Below are positions 9,874 to 22,587 of a DNA stretch of 64,000 nt, piece after piece. Numbering within the stretch: the first letter of the stretch is position 1; every line of letters begins with the position of its first letter. The stretch spans positions 12,619,719 through 12,683,718 of the forward strand of contig NC_044916.1 of assembly GCF_003576645.1 (NCBI RefSeq), written 5' to 3'. The notes beneath the pieces were generated by a model that worked only from the letters and a program-made list of their open reading frames with translations, had not been told where the DNA came from and ran no database searches. A program made the translations under genes and the position numbers. The DNA comes from Ipomoea triloba. Its lineage: Eukaryota > Streptophyta > Magnoliopsida > Solanales > Convolvulaceae.

Positions 9874-10150
9874 TGTTATAAATAAATTGATAATGGCCAT
9901 TAAACTTGAAGACTCTTCCTTTGCCTTCTAATTATTATTATGTTTATGTTAAGGATATGAAAGGTTGTATGAATTAGTATAAACTGATGGTGAAGGCTTA
10001 ATGAAATGATCGGGAAGATCCCATGTTATTTTGCTCTACATCTTGTGTCCATTTTCTCCTTTTACTTCTTTACCCTATATGATTATATTCTCCAAGCAAT
10101 TACCAGGCAATCACCACGCGAGAATTGAGCTAAACGAAAGGCCAATTTAC
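9874..10150 (+). repeat. Copia element 5' LTR
   Basis: 277 bp starting TGTTATAAATAAATTG immediately after a polypurine tract, and ending at gccaatttac before atcacgttatcaacacgag. It matches 15616-15890 with three mismatches and one 2-base indel. The right boundary is uncertain by one or two bases because the copies diverge there. Confidence 0.85.
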
Positions 10151-13100
10151 ATCACGTTATCAACACGAGTCTTTATCGTGATTTTCAGTGAACGGCAAGC
10201 TTGCTATCAATTGTCTTGTGCATTTTATTATGAAATCTATGACTTTGTTTGTGCATAGTGCCTTCCAATATGAATTGGAACCTCCAATCCTTGTTTTTAC
10301 GAAATGAGTATTCTTCCTTTTGATTTTTTTATCTGTATATGTGTGCTTATGATAATTGGTGTGATAATACTCTATGTTTGTTAACTACTTGTGAGTATAT
10401 GAACCCCTCATCAAGCTATGGTTAAAGTATTTCAGTAAATACATGGGATTTGTAAATATAAATTCTCTTGTTTTATCCTCCCGAATCATGGATATGAATT
10501 AAGCTCTACATGAACCATGATGCTTGAAAATGGTGAATACATGTGGTTATATACCAAATTGTATGTATATGTATCCATGTATGTTCTATGACTTTGGATA
10601 TGGAATGCATAATCAAGTCTTATTATGTTTGTATCGGATTGCCATGTTTGCATCAGAATACTAAGATACATATACGCATATTTATGTAAAATGGTGTTTC
10701 TTCATCCATTGTTTGAACATGTATTCAAAATAGTGGTTTTTCCCATTGTTGTCACATATTGCTTTGTAGAGTTACATGAAAATGATGATCTTGTAGATCA
10801 TGTCCTTCATTGCTAAATGTGATTTTATTGAACTCTCTAATGGTGGAAGCAATTATTAAACTTGGGCTATAGATATTGAATATATTTGGCATCTAAGGAA
10901 TTGAGGCAAGCCTTTGTTACTAAGTCACAGAGCACTGATGCCTAGAAGGCACAAGCTCTTATTTTCATACGTCACCACTTGAACCGTGACCTTAAAATTA
11001 AATATTTGATTGAAAAGTCTCCATTACATTATGGAAGTCCCTGAAGGACCATTTCGACTAGTAGTCATTAATTGTCCTCCCTCTGGCACAATTTGACCAT
11101 TTTAATATCAAAGTTTTAAGATTATAAGTCAGTAACTGACTATAATTTAGCTCTGCATAAAATAATCTTGTAATTAAAACTCTGCAAACAGGAAGTTTCA
11201 GAGAAATACTTATTTGAAAATACTATGTATACTTTTCATGTGAGTAACCGTGTACTCTAGCAGCAGTACAAGACAACAAATTATGTGAAGTATTCTAAGC
11301 TGATTTTAGCACTCATTGTGGCTAAGAAACATAACTAGTTGTTGATGAAGAATCAAAATGCATGTCTGATTGGTTTTTCACTAGTGCCTGAAGCACATAA
11401 TGTTGTCCAATCGAGCAACTTTATAAAGGGTTGAGGTAAGGTTATAACTGGGGTGATATGAGTTTTGAGCTCAAAATACGAAGTAAATCGATCAAGATAA
11501 TCAATGGCGACCATACTTATTGAGGCAAAATTCTAGCCAGAGGTTTGCTATCAATGTGGGTGTGAAGGGCATTGGTCTCTACATGCCGCACACCAAAGCA
11601 TTTGGTCATCGAAAAATGAGTCTCAGCTCATCTTGCTGATTCTAGTTTGCCTGAAACAAATACTGTGATAGATGATGATAACAGAATGATGAGGTATTAA
11701 TGAAGAAATGATTGGTGTCATGATAATGTTTGAGTAATGCATGAAAATATATTCATGTATGAGGAGTTAGCTTATGCCTGAAGCATCTAAGAAGTTAACT
11801 CATGCTTGAATTATTCGAGAAGTTAGCTTATGCCTGAAGCATACGTGACTGCAATATTCGAAAAGTTATTGCATGGCCGAGAAGTATATATATACTTTCG
11901 AGTGCAAAGAGATTTAAATTTACTAATTTTCTTTGCTGATTTTACTACTCGAATTAACTATTTGAAATTTACTATTCAGAAGTGTACTTCTCTAAGCTTA
12001 CCTTACTAATTATACTTCTCGTTTTACTTCTCAGAGTTACTTCCCTTAGTTTGCACGCTTATTTACGGAAAATTTTCTCATATATGAAATCATGACTGTC
12101 GTATGCAATTGGCTGGCTACTAATTCAAAGTTGTATCATTATTTGTTCTATAAATTCTATATCAATTACAGAAGGATTGCTATTATCAACAAATTATGAT
12201 AATCATCCTTTGACTAAATTTAATATGCCAAAATGTCGAATCCCTCTCCGAATATGGCTTAGTGCAATTATGTGTTATTTAAGGAGTGGTATACCCCTTT
12301 ATAAGAGTGATCCTTCACTTATGACATACATGATATGATTGATTTATATGTTATTAGTTTGAAAGAAAAAAGCAAATGATATCATAGCAATTTGCCCGAA
12401 GCAAACGAAGGAATGAATTATATCATATCAGTTTTGCCCGAAGCAAATGAGGGAGTGAATTATATCATGTGAATTTGCACGAAGCAAATTAGTGAGTGAA
12501 ACTAATGGAAAAGTTGAGGATAAAGATTTTTGGCAGATCTTGAAGATCTATTTTATTTGACAAGCTTATTCCAAGTTTCCCTATGATTATTGTGTACCTT
12601 TATAATATCATTTGATATGTATGCTTTCATATTTAATTATATATGTTTCTCATAGATGATTGTGTATATGTTTTGGGTACTTCATATGTTGTGATACATT
12701 TTTTTAAAGGCTTTAAAGACCCAAATGATATTATAATATGGGATGAGCTAGTGGGTTGCCTTGGGCAAATATTTTTTTTGGTGAGTCAGATTCCTTCAAG
12801 TGCATATTATATAAAGCATATTTTGTAGAAGAAACTTCTTAAACTATGTATTTTCTTGTTGGGGACATCAGTTTTATATGCTATCAGAATCTGACCCACT
12901 GCATATCATAATTATTCCCCCTAGCTCCTAATACGTGGTATAAGATCAAACATTTCCCTGTCTGCGTTTTGTTCATAGTGTGCAGTTTATTTTACTATAT
13001 TACCACCATTGCGTACCTCCAATGGCTATCAAAACCTCCGTTTGCTGTTTAAATACTTGAGCCCTTGATAGGGGATCAATATATAATTAGGTATGCTAGC

Positions 13101-15615
13101 TGCACACTTGATGAAGATCGTTTCACGGCATTAGGGGGAGATAAAAGCCCAAATTTTATAGAATGCCGAGAAATTTCATGGAATGATTGATGAAAAAAGA
13201 TCTTCAGTATTTAAACCCATGTATTAGGTAAATTGAACTAGAAGTTCAGAAGAGGTAAACTGAACTAGAAGTTTAGAAGATATCTAATATGCCAATATAT
13301 ATACTGATAAGAAGAGTGACTAGGTCTCATATATCTTCCCCAACTTGGACCTTATATGTATTTACCAATGCTCCTTGACGCTAGAAGCGTGGAGACATAT
13401 TGGTATAAAAGACAAGAATCTGCGGAAAGCTAAATCTAGTAGAAAATTTCGTCACTCTTGAAATCTCTTAAAGAAGTATGTCTTGAAGAGATTCGTCCAG
13501 AAGGCGAAAACCCCTAGTAAAATTGACAGGTGCACCCAAAATCATAATATTGGGGATGCGTAACAACCAGATAAAAATATTTCTGGGAAATGGCTAGAGT
13601 CTGGTTGATTTAGAAATTGCCATGAATTTTATATATATGGGAGAAATTTATGAAAAAATATTATAGTTGTCGACAACACAATTGCCTTATAAATTGCTCT
13701 CAATAAATGAGAATCTGGATCCAGAGCTAGGCACCAGTAGTGCCCTGATATTTTTTTAATGTATAAAGGAGCAATTAAGGCATGTACAGCTCAGCTCGCT
13801 AAAATTGTATTCTCTTTATAACATGTACAACATTTAATGTTAACCTTGTAGGTTAGAAATGGGTGTTTGTACAAAAGAGAAATACAAAACAATCTGGTGG
13901 TATGATATAAAGCGAGACTGGTAGCTTAAGGGTTTACGCAGAGACCCTAGATTGATTTTGATCAAATATTCTCTCCCACAACATATGGCATTACATTCCG
14001 CTAACTAACATCATTGGCAATTTGGCAGTTAATTGTAATTTTAGATATGCAGTTGATGAACATCATGACCGCAAATTTATGGGTCATTAGATGCTAATAT
14101 TTATTTGTAAATCCCTGATGGATTCAACACTTTTGAAATGAGGAAAGTGAAAATCGCAACATGTATCATTAAATTACTAAAGTCTTTTTATGACTTGAAT
14201 ATTATTGACTGAGCGTTTTCCTCCCGAAGAAGGAACATGTAAATAATATGTACTATTATGTGTTCATTAAAGAATTGCTAATGGAGTTATTTATTTATCA
14301 TCTCAGTCGATATTGATGGTTTATATGTTATTGAAATACATATAGAGTTTGATGATATTAGCTCATGCCGAAAGACGGAGTTTTGAAATGAAAGATTTGG
14401 GAAACCCAAGTATTGCCTCGATCTGAAGATTGAGATTCTCTTTGAAGGAGTTTTATATACCAATTAGCCTACTTGAAAAATTTCTTGAAGATGTTTTATA
14501 TGGATAAGTATCATTTACTTATCACACTAACGATAGTCCAATAATCTCTTGAAGTAGATAAGAGACTATTTAGACTCGAAAATGATAAATAAGGATATTT
14601 TGGGACTGGAAGTCCATTATCGTTGTTATTGGAGCTCTATGATGGAACTAGAAGTTCCATAGTCGCATCAGTCCTGATATTGAATTTGCGATGAAATTGC
14701 TAGCAACATTTAGTGTTTCCTCTACAATGAAATATTGAAATGATGTTTAACATATATCCTGTAGCATTTTTGAGGTATAAAGATTATGATATTTATGTGA
14801 GAAACCAATATGTGGTTTTGGCGGGCTACTTGGGTACTAGTTCTTTTATTTTGATCCCCATGATGCCAAGTCCCAAACTGGTTATGCTATGTTTTTGCCC
14901 CTAATGTCCCATATGTGGACAAATAAAGATTGTGTTGCCCAAGAAAGTAATAGGTATGTTAATGAGAACCTTACAAAAGATATTGCACATAAGTTTTACT
15001 ACCCATATAAACTCCAGAAGAGCGGTAAAATTCTTATTGAGAAATTTCGCACTAGTGAACAATCTGGCAGATATGTTCACTAAGTCCTTACCTACATCCA
15101 CTTTTGAGTAATGTGTTCATAAAATTGGGATGCGTAGATTCTGAAGATTATTGTCTTCAACGAGGCAAATATACTTAGAAGATTGTTATCTTCAGGGGGA
15201 GCGGCAATCCTAGCTGGAATGGACAGTCTAGAAGACTTTTGAAATCTTGAAGATTATGCTCCGAAAGCATATGGTTGTACTCTTTTTTCCTTATCTATGT
15301 TTTTCTTAGTGGGTTTTCTTAGATTAATGTTTTTAATGAGGCAACCGATATAGGTGCAATTGAATGGATAGTCCTGAAGACCCTAGAAATCTTGAAGATT
15401 ATGCCTGGAAGGTTTATGGTTGTACTCTTTTTCCCTTAGCTAAGTTTTTTCCCACTGGGTTTTCTTAGGCTAAGGTTTTTAATGAGGCAACCGGTGCAAC
15501 ACATGGTTTAACATACTTCGTGCACTCTTTTCCTCGACTACGTTTTTCCCACAGGGTTTTTCTAGCGAGGTTTTCAACGAGGCATGAGTATAGTTATTTA
15601 ATGGCCAAGGGGGAG
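10151..15615 (+). pseudogene. Degenerate Ty1-copia gag-pol
   Basis: No ORF over about 75 codons survives, but copia order is readable in pieces. A gag zinc knuckle at about 11550 reads CYQCGCEGHWSLH. Remnants of the integrase-RT linker lie at 13090-13190 (CTLDEDRF.ALGGDK, REISWN) and 13245-13440 (IELEVQK; LKRG..I). RT/RNase H remnants lie at 14395-14720 (GKPKYCLDLKIE; RPDIEFAMKLLA), 14820-14890 (GYLGT) and 15050-15120 (NLADMFTKSLPTSTFE, HKIGM). The polypurine tract ccaagggggag precedes 15616. All domains carry stops and frameshifts. Two families of internal tandem repeats are present (about 11760-11860, gaagttagcttatgcctgaagcat; 12390-12500, ttgcccgaagcaaa). Such an element cannot make its own proteins. 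Confidence 0.85.
12388..12500. repeat. Tandem repeat inside copia (about 48 bp x 2.5)
   Basis: Units of tttgcccgaagcaaa..gagtgaattatatcat recur at about 12392, 12436 and 12472. Confidence 0.7.
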
Positions 15616-15890
15616 TGTTATAAATAAATTGATAATGGCCATTAAACTTGAAGACTCTTCCTTTGCCTTCTAATTATTATTATGTTTATGTTAAGGATAT
15701 TAAAGGTTGTATGAATTAGTATAAATTGATGGTGAAGGCTTAATGAAATGATCGGGAAGATCCCATGTTATTTTGCTCTACATCTTGTGTCCATTTTCTC
15801 CTTTTACTTCTTTACCCTATATGATTATATTCTCCAAGCAATTACCAGGATCACCACGCGAGAACTGAGCTAAACGAAAGGCCAATTTAC
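15616..15890 (+). repeat. Copia element 3' LTR
   Basis: 275 bp starting TGTTATAAATAAATTG after the polypurine tract ccaagggggag. Near-identical to the 5' LTR (about 98-99% by eye). The LINE begins directly after its end, so the right flank and target duplication cannot be confirmed. Confidence 0.88.
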
Positions 15891-15982
15891 TACAGAATTC
15901 AATTATTCGACTTTTTTTTTTCTCTCTAGCGTGTCTAGGGTTTGCTTCTCCTACTAGGGCTTCCTAGGGTTTTCGTTTCTCT

Positions 15983-16258
15983 GTGTTCCTTCTGATCATT
16001 GTTGGAGAGCATTGGGTGATCCCGCCGGAGGGGCTGCAGCATGGAGCGGAATCAGCTGCGACGACGGCCGGTGTGACTAGTTCGTCAGAGGACAGTCCGG
16101 TCGTTGGGGTCTGTGTGCGGGAACCGGAGGTGGTAGTTGTTACCAAGAGGCGGCGTGAGGGGTCGGGCAGTGGTGCTAGTCGTCGTAATGGTGGAGGCTG
16201 GGATGTGTTGATGTCAGATGTTCTTAAAAACTTGTCCATGGCGGGTTCTGGTTCCTAG
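15983..16258 (+). pseudogene. LINE ORF1 C-terminal fragment
   Basis: 91 codons ending just before the ORF2 start, Ser/Gly/Arg-rich (VTKRRREGSGSGASRRNGGG), of the type seen at the C-terminus of plant LINE gag-like ORF1. The usual N-terminal DUF4283 and zinc knuckle are missing. The 15-base gap to the ORF2 ATG is typical of plant L1 elements. Confidence 0.5.
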
Positions 16259-16272
16259 ACCCGCCCATCATC

Positions 16273-19200
16273 ATGAGTACCATTAGTTGGAACTGTCGTG
16301 GCTTGGGCGATCCACGCACAGTTCGAGAAATTGTGGACCTTGTGTCTTGTAAGAAGCCCGAGTTCCTGTTTCTGATGGAAACCAAGGTGGGACGGGTGCA
16401 CATAGAGCGGCTCAGTGTCAAGCTTAGTTTTGGGGGATTGTTTTACGTTGAGTCTGTTGGTTTGAGTGGGGGGCTGGCTTTGTTTTGGAGGAAGAATTAC
16501 ACCGCCAGGCTGTTGAGTTATTCACGAAATCACATTGATGTGGATGTTAGTCTTGTGAGCTGTGTTTGTTGGCAGATGACGTGTTACTATGGGTTCCCAA
16601 AGCGGGGGAGGAGGAAAGACTCTTGGGACTTGCTTAGGACGTTGGCCACAAGGTCCTCGTTGCCGTGGGTGGTCTTAGGTGATTTTAATGATCTTTTATT
16701 CCAGTCTAAAAAGAGAGGAGGAAATCCACACCCGGATGCTCTACTTCAGGGGTTCGGGGAGGCGGTGGAGAGTTGTGGGTTGGTCTAACTGCCTATGCGG
16801 GGCTACCAGTTCACTTGGGAGAGAGGTAAGGGGACTGCAGGTTGGATGGAGGAAAGATTAGACAAAGTTATGGCCACCACAGGTTGGTGCGGTTTACTTG
16901 ACAAAGTTTATGTGGAGAATGTCTTAACTCGTACGTCTGATCATTCGGCTATCTTTCTGTGTGTTGAGCCGACTAGGCTACGTATCAATGGGGTCTCTAA
17001 GAGTTTCAAGTTTGAGATGGCTTGACTGCTTGATGAGGGGTGCAGGGGGGGTGGTGGAATATGCATTGCAGGATGGGAGGGTGGATGGGCTTATAAACTA
17101 TTTACATCTGTGTGGGGAAAGGTTGAGGAGGTGGGGTGGGGATCACTTTCATAAATTTGGTAAGCGCATCAGGTTACTTCGTGAGAAGCAGCTGCTCTTG
17201 CGTGGGCTGAGGGACCCAGCCTCCTTGGCTAAGTTCCAGCTCTTGGAGGATCAGTTCGCCCAACTGGAGGCCCAGGAGGATGCTATTTGGAAGCAATGAG
17301 CCAAACAACATTGGTTGACGGGAGCGGATGCGAACACACGATTTTTTCTCAAGTATGCCCCTGCCCGTAAGAAGAAAAAATCTTTGTCTAGGCTTAAAAA
17401 TGATGCTAGGGTGTGGGTTGAGGGTGAGGATATGAGGCCTATTGTGTTGTCCTACTTTGAGAATATCTTTCAGTCGGGTGGGTCCACCACTATGGAGTCG
17501 CTTTTCGGCTCTGTCACTCGTCGGGTCTCCCAGAGTGATAATGAACTTTTATTGCGTCCCTTTGAGTATGATGAGGTTAAAGCAGACTTGTTCTCCATGT
17601 TCCCTGATAAAGCCTAGGGCCTGATGGGATGAACCCTAGGTTCTACCAGCATTATTGAGATGTGGTAGGTGAGGACGTGTTAACCTTTGTGGTTAATTGT
17701 CTGAATTCTTGTTCTTTCCCTGCTGGTCTCAATGACACTAACGTAGTGTTGATTCCAAAGAAGAGCATTCCAGAGTCTGTGTCAGATTTGCGGCCTATTG
17801 CATTGTGTAATGTTGTTTACAAGATCATGGCTAAGGTTTTGGCGAATAGAATGAAGCACTTCTCGGTGGCTTGATTTCTGAGTCACAGAGTGCGTTCATT
17901 CTGAACAGGCTTATTATTGACAATATCCTGGTGGCGGCAGAGGTGGGGCATTTTCTGAATAGGAAGCAATGTGGTATGTTAGGGTGGGGATCATTGAAAT
18001 TAGACATGGCGAAAGCTTATGATCGTATGGAGTAGCCCTTCTTACGCAGTATGATGCTAGCTTTGGGCTTTGTTGTTGAATGGGTTGAGCTAGTAATGAT
18101 TTGTGTTACCACTGTCTCCTATAACTTCTTGGTTAAGGGAGATAGTAGTGGGCATGTGGTGCCAACCCGAGGATTGCGCCAGGGGGACCCCCTCTCCCCA
18201 TATCTGTTTATCATCTGTGCAGAGGGGCTATCTTTACTGCTCCAAAAGGCTCAGGCAGAAGGTTCCACTCATGGTTGTAGGGTCGCTAGAGGTGCTCATC
18301 CTATTTCGCACCTATTTTTTGTAGATGATAGTCTTCTGTTCTTTAAGGAAAACGCCCACGAGGTAGGGGCAATTAAACATTGTTTAGATGTGTATGAAAG
18401 TATGTCTGGTCAGGTCGTGAACTATCACAAATCTAGTATTTGTTTTAGTAGGAACACTTCTGAGTAAGTTCGTGAAGAGGTGGCTGGTGTGTTAGGTGTT
18501 GTTCAGGCAGCAAATTTTGGTAAATACTTGGGCCTACCAAATTTTGTGGGAGGAATAAGAGAGCTACCTTTACATATATTGAGGATAAGATTAGGCAGAG
18601 AATTTGTTCTTGGAATAAGATATTACTTTCACAGGCTGGCAAGGAAATCTTATTGAAAAGTGTGGCCCAAGCTATGCCCACTTTTTCAATGGGTGTTTTT
18701 TTTGCTCCCTAAGTCAGTTTGTCATTCAATTGAGAGAACCATGAATAAATATTGGTTGGGCACAGGCACTGAGAGAGGGATACATTGGAAGGCCTGGGAT
18801 CGTTTATGTGTGCCTAAGAAGGTTGGGGGTTTAGGTTTCAAGGAGCTTCAAGCTTTCAACCTGGCAATGTTGGGAAAACAAGCCTGGCGTTTCTTGATGA
18901 TGCCTCAGTCTCTTGTGGCAAGGGTTTACCAAGCAAGGTATTACTCGAGGTCTTCCTTCTTTGAAGCTACTTTGGGGAATTTCCCTAGCTATTGTTGGAG
19001 AAGTATTATGCCTGCTCAGGACCTCGTGTGTGGCGGTATTAGGCGGAAAATTGGTAGTGGTAAATCAGCGTTAATCTGGGGCCACTCCTGGCTGCCTGAT
19101 GAAGCTGGCCTAATGATTCATACGCCCATGCCTCCTCAGTTGGGTGGCTCACTTGTCTCGGGTTTGATCGATGAAGGAACTAATTCATGGGATCACTCTA

Positions 19201-20330
19201 TCCTTACAAATATTTTCTTGCCTTCTAATGTGGAGTGTGGACCGCATATTAAGAATCCCTATCTCCCCGGACTATGAGAACTCATGGTTTTGGTATGGTG
19301 ACCCAAGGGGTTGCTATACAGTCAAGGGTGGTTATAGATGCATTATAGGAGACTATGCAAACTCCCCGGCCAATTTTGATAGGTGGACTCCCTTTTGGAA
19401 AATTAAATTCCCCCCTAAGTGGAAAACATTTTTGTGGAGAGCACTTACTGATATTCTCCCTATGATCACAAATTTGCTTATAAAGAGGGTAGAGGTGGAT
19501 CATTCATGTCCAATGTGTGGGATTGTTCATGAAGATACTATGCATGCTCTTGGTTTGTGTGATTTTACACAACTAGTTTGGCATGAATCTCGTTTGTCTT
19601 TCTCTAGCATTATGGGCAACAATTTTACTTTGTAGTTTACAAACCTATTGAGCTCCTTGTCTGAAGGTGACGTGTGCATGGCAATGGCAGTACTCTATCA
19701 TGTGTGGAGAGCGAGGAACAATGCTTTATGGAATGGTTTCCTTCCGGTGCCAAGGAAAGTGGTGGCATTGGCGACGGCTGCGTTGCAGGCGTGGAGTGCA
19801 GTCAAACAAGGCCAACAGCCGGCTGGGCAGCACGTCGTAGCAGGTGGTGTAGCGCAGTCTGCTTAGGCGTCGGTGAACTCTCACCCGGTGTGCTACTTCG
19901 ATGCCAGTTACAGCCTAGTCACAATGAAGGCGGCATTCGGAGCTGTTTTGCTAGAGCCAGGAGGAGGTTTCGTTGCTGCTTGTGCTGGACCTTTGCTCGA
20001 ATACTTTTCCCCCTCATGGCCAAGACCGTGGCGTGTATGGAAGTCCTATCCTAGCTCAAGGGTAGGGGCGTGGTCTCCGTTCAGATATTCACGGATTGTT
20101 CTCAGCTCTGTAGTGGATTAGGCCTGGCGTAGTATTCATATTATTCCTATGTTGGTTTATTTATTGATGCATGTAGGAGTGCTATCGCTTCTTTTTTATA
20201 TTGTCATATTAGGTTAGTTTCTAGAACGGTGAATGTTATTGCTCATACACTAGCTGTTGCGGCTGTGCATCAGGCTAGCATTCTGTACTGGGACTCTGTC
20301 CCACCTGATGCTATTTTGGCTCACTTATAG
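16273..20330 (+). pseudogene. LINE ORF2: endonuclease, reverse transcriptase, RNase H
   Basis: Starts MSTISWNCRGLGDPRTVREI. The AP-type endonuclease shows FLFLMETK, LGDFNDLL and, in a later piece, RTSDHSAI. RT motifs follow in pieces: VLIPKKSIPESVSDLRPIAL (about 17745), GLRQGDPLSPYLFIICAEG (about 18170) and catalytic FVDDSLLFF (about 18320). zf-RVT is at about 19390-19560 (WTPFWKIKFPPKWKTFLWRA, CPMCG). The RNase H-like end (about 19880-20330) includes CYFDASYS and finishes VPPDAILAHL-stop. Stops or shifts after codon 171, near 17024, 17298, 17616, 17658, 17872 and others show it is dead. Confidence 0.88.
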
Positions 20331-20433
20331 TAATCTATTGCACGATTTATTTTCAAAAAAAGGGACTCTGTCCCACCTGATGCTATTTTGGCTCACTTAT
20401 AGTAATCTGTTGCACGATTTATTTTCAAAAAAA
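20290..20433 (+). repeat. Tandem duplication of the LINE 3' tail
   Basis: Two 72-base units, 20290-20361 and 20362-20433, each run from gggactctgtcccacctgat through the ORF2 stop and short 3' UTR into the A tail. They differ at one base (taatctatt / taatctgtt). Confidence 0.95.
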
Positions 20434-21332
20434 ATATTAATATATGTGAAATTAATTCTTTAATAACCATAATAATTATTAGGTAATTATATTAACATTG
20501 TGCAATTATACATTTATACGTTCACTGTGTTTGTATGTATGTATGTAATGTATGTATGTGTATAAGTTTGTATGTGTGATCAAAAAATTAATTGTAATAA
20601 TTATAAAAAAAATGATCAAACTACTACATTTAACTTTTATTTAGGTCTTTGAACGAACTAGTCTATATTTCTTACTTAAACTGATGATAAAGTGCTTTTG
20701 AAAAACACAACTACCTTCTTGATAATCACTGAATCCCGTCCCAAGCCCTAGCAAAGGGTTAACTTTCGAGTTGCCCATGTAATTCCTCATCGTAAGAGGT
20801 TTTCACCATCATTGATTGGTAAAAGTTTTCCAATGACTCAACAAGTTCCAAGTGGAATTCAAACTCCCATATTGCTCTTAGAAATAAGACAAAATATTGA
20901 TTGGGTGACCAATTGAGTTATCCCGCACAGGGTATTTTTATAGGGTTTTATTGAAAAAAAAAATAGAGGGTAGTTAGACTCCGTAAGAGTAAAAATTTCG
21001 ACACATATCTTGATTTTATTTGAAAAAGAGAATAAATGATTAAAAATTGCAATCCACTTTTTTTTTTTTTTTTTTTAAAGAATGAATCAAAGTGTGTATG
21101 TTGTAAAAAGTGGAAGTATGTAGATGTATGTTGTTAAATGGACTGCTTATAATGATTTTGCATTTTATTGGACTTCTCTGAAAAAGTCCAGTTGAAATTA
21201 AGACGATCAACTGAAGAAAGTTTATGGACTTTGAGGGAATAATATTGGGCTACGATCATCTAATTAAAACATTTCGTGCCCAAATGTATGAGTTGTCTAC
21301 ACACATACAAGATAAAATATAAGAAAATTTGC

Positions 21333-21580
21333 ATTTTTCTTCACTAAGTTATAGGGTAATTGTAGAATTTGTCTCTGAGTGTTCATTATGCATACTTTTC
21401 GTCCTTAAGTTAGCATTGATGTTGCACATTTTGTCCTCACTTTTCGTCCCTAAGTTATACTAAAATTACAAATTTTGTCCTAATATTTTATTAGCTTAGT
21501 GACGAAAAGTGAGTATGACCAACACTTAGTGATGAATACTACAATTATCGTATAACTTAAGGACAAAAAACAATACAATT
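21333..21580. mobile_element. Foldback MITE
   Basis: The left arm (cactaagttatagggtaattgtag ... cattatgcatacttttcgtcc) pairs with the right arm (gacgaaaagtgagtatgacca ... ctacaattatcgtataacttaagg), giving imperfect inverted arms of about 90 bases. No ORF. Confidence 0.6.
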
Positions 21581-21726
21581 TTCCCTAAAATATACCGTAT
21601 ATATTAAGGAGTTCTCAAGTTTAAAGACTAATTATTTGGAGTCGGTTTCAATTGAGTTAAATCATGGTCTAATGGTTTAACTTTGACTATAAAAACAACG
21701 TATTATATATACTTGACAATTCTCCA

Positions 21727-21730
<4 letters not shown>

Positions 21731-21798
<68 letters not shown>
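21731..21798. repeat. (TA)n microsatellite
   Basis: About 34 uninterrupted TA units. A copy of tatatacttgacaatt(t/c) lies on each side, at about 21706 and 21796. Confidence 0.95.
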
Positions 21799-21799
<1 letters not shown>

Positions 21800-22514
21800 T
21801 TGACAATTTGTGTAAATGGGTTTCATAGTGACACGAATATAATAAGATTGAACATGGAACAATCAGTTAAGGTTAACAGATTAGAGTTATAAATACAATT
21901 TTCGTTTAAAACTAGTTGGCACATGTTTTTGAAAAAAAAGTTGGCACATATTTAGTTAATAGATTTCAAGTCTACAGACACAATGTGATATGATAGTTTG
22001 TTTTATTTAAATCAATTAGACATGTTAACATAATTTGTTTTAAAGAAAATAAAGATTTAGAGATACTTTTTTATCCACAATTAAATCCAACAATATACTG
22101 GCATAGCGAAGATATTCAATTCATAACATACCATAATATTCATAAATAATATCAAAAAATCATCATAACTAATTTTAATATTAAAGTGTTAAACATGTTA
22201 TTAACAAATTAAGCGAGTTGACAACTTAAAACAAAACATTTTAAGGGTCAATCAATTAAAGTATTAATGACCTGAAACACGTTAAGACAAAACATTGATC
22301 TATTATTTTCGTTTCTAATTTTCATGTCTTTGTTAATGTGTTGGGTTGAAAATTGTCAAGCCTAGGTAATAAAAAAGTTTGTTTAAATTAATGTAATCTT
22401 ATAATCGGTTGATATAGTAAAGACAATGTCAGGTGGTGTTATTATAGGTTTGAAATGAATCACTTTTATTGGTTTATTATGCTACAATAATATCTTAGGT
22501 AATATTAGAGTCTA

Positions 22515-22587
22515 AACAATTTAGCGACGGATTTCACCTGTTTAGCAAAAGAAATCGTCCGTCATAATTTTCGTGTTTTTTGTAGTG
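22515..22587. mobile_element. CACTA-type terminus (right end)
   Basis: The sequence ends ttttcgtgttttttgtagtg, the inverse complement of a CACTACAAAAAA terminus, with gcgacggattt..aaatcgtccgtc subterminal inverted motifs just inside. This matches the right end of a CACTA (En/Spm) element lying to the left. The left terminus was not found, so it may be a relic. Confidence 0.55.

Larger units (their letters stand above)
15891..20434 (+). mobile_element. L1-type LINE retrotransposon, decayed
   Basis: About 4.5 kb, plus sense. It contains the end of an ORF1 (15983-16258), an ORF2 with endonuclease, reverse transcriptase, zf-RVT and RNase H-like domains, and a tail ending in A7-A8. The 5' end abuts the copia LTR; I could not find a convincing target-site duplication. 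The start is probably truncated because only the C-terminal part of ORF1 is present. Several stops and frameshifts make it non-autonomous. Confidence 0.88.
20435..22514. other. AT-rich intergenic DNA
   Basis: Contains a tgta/tatg simple repeat (about 20532-20565), a foldback element at 21333-21580 and a long TA tract at 21731-21798. No gene is seen. The ORFs over the TA tract are repeat artefacts. Confidence 0.6.
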
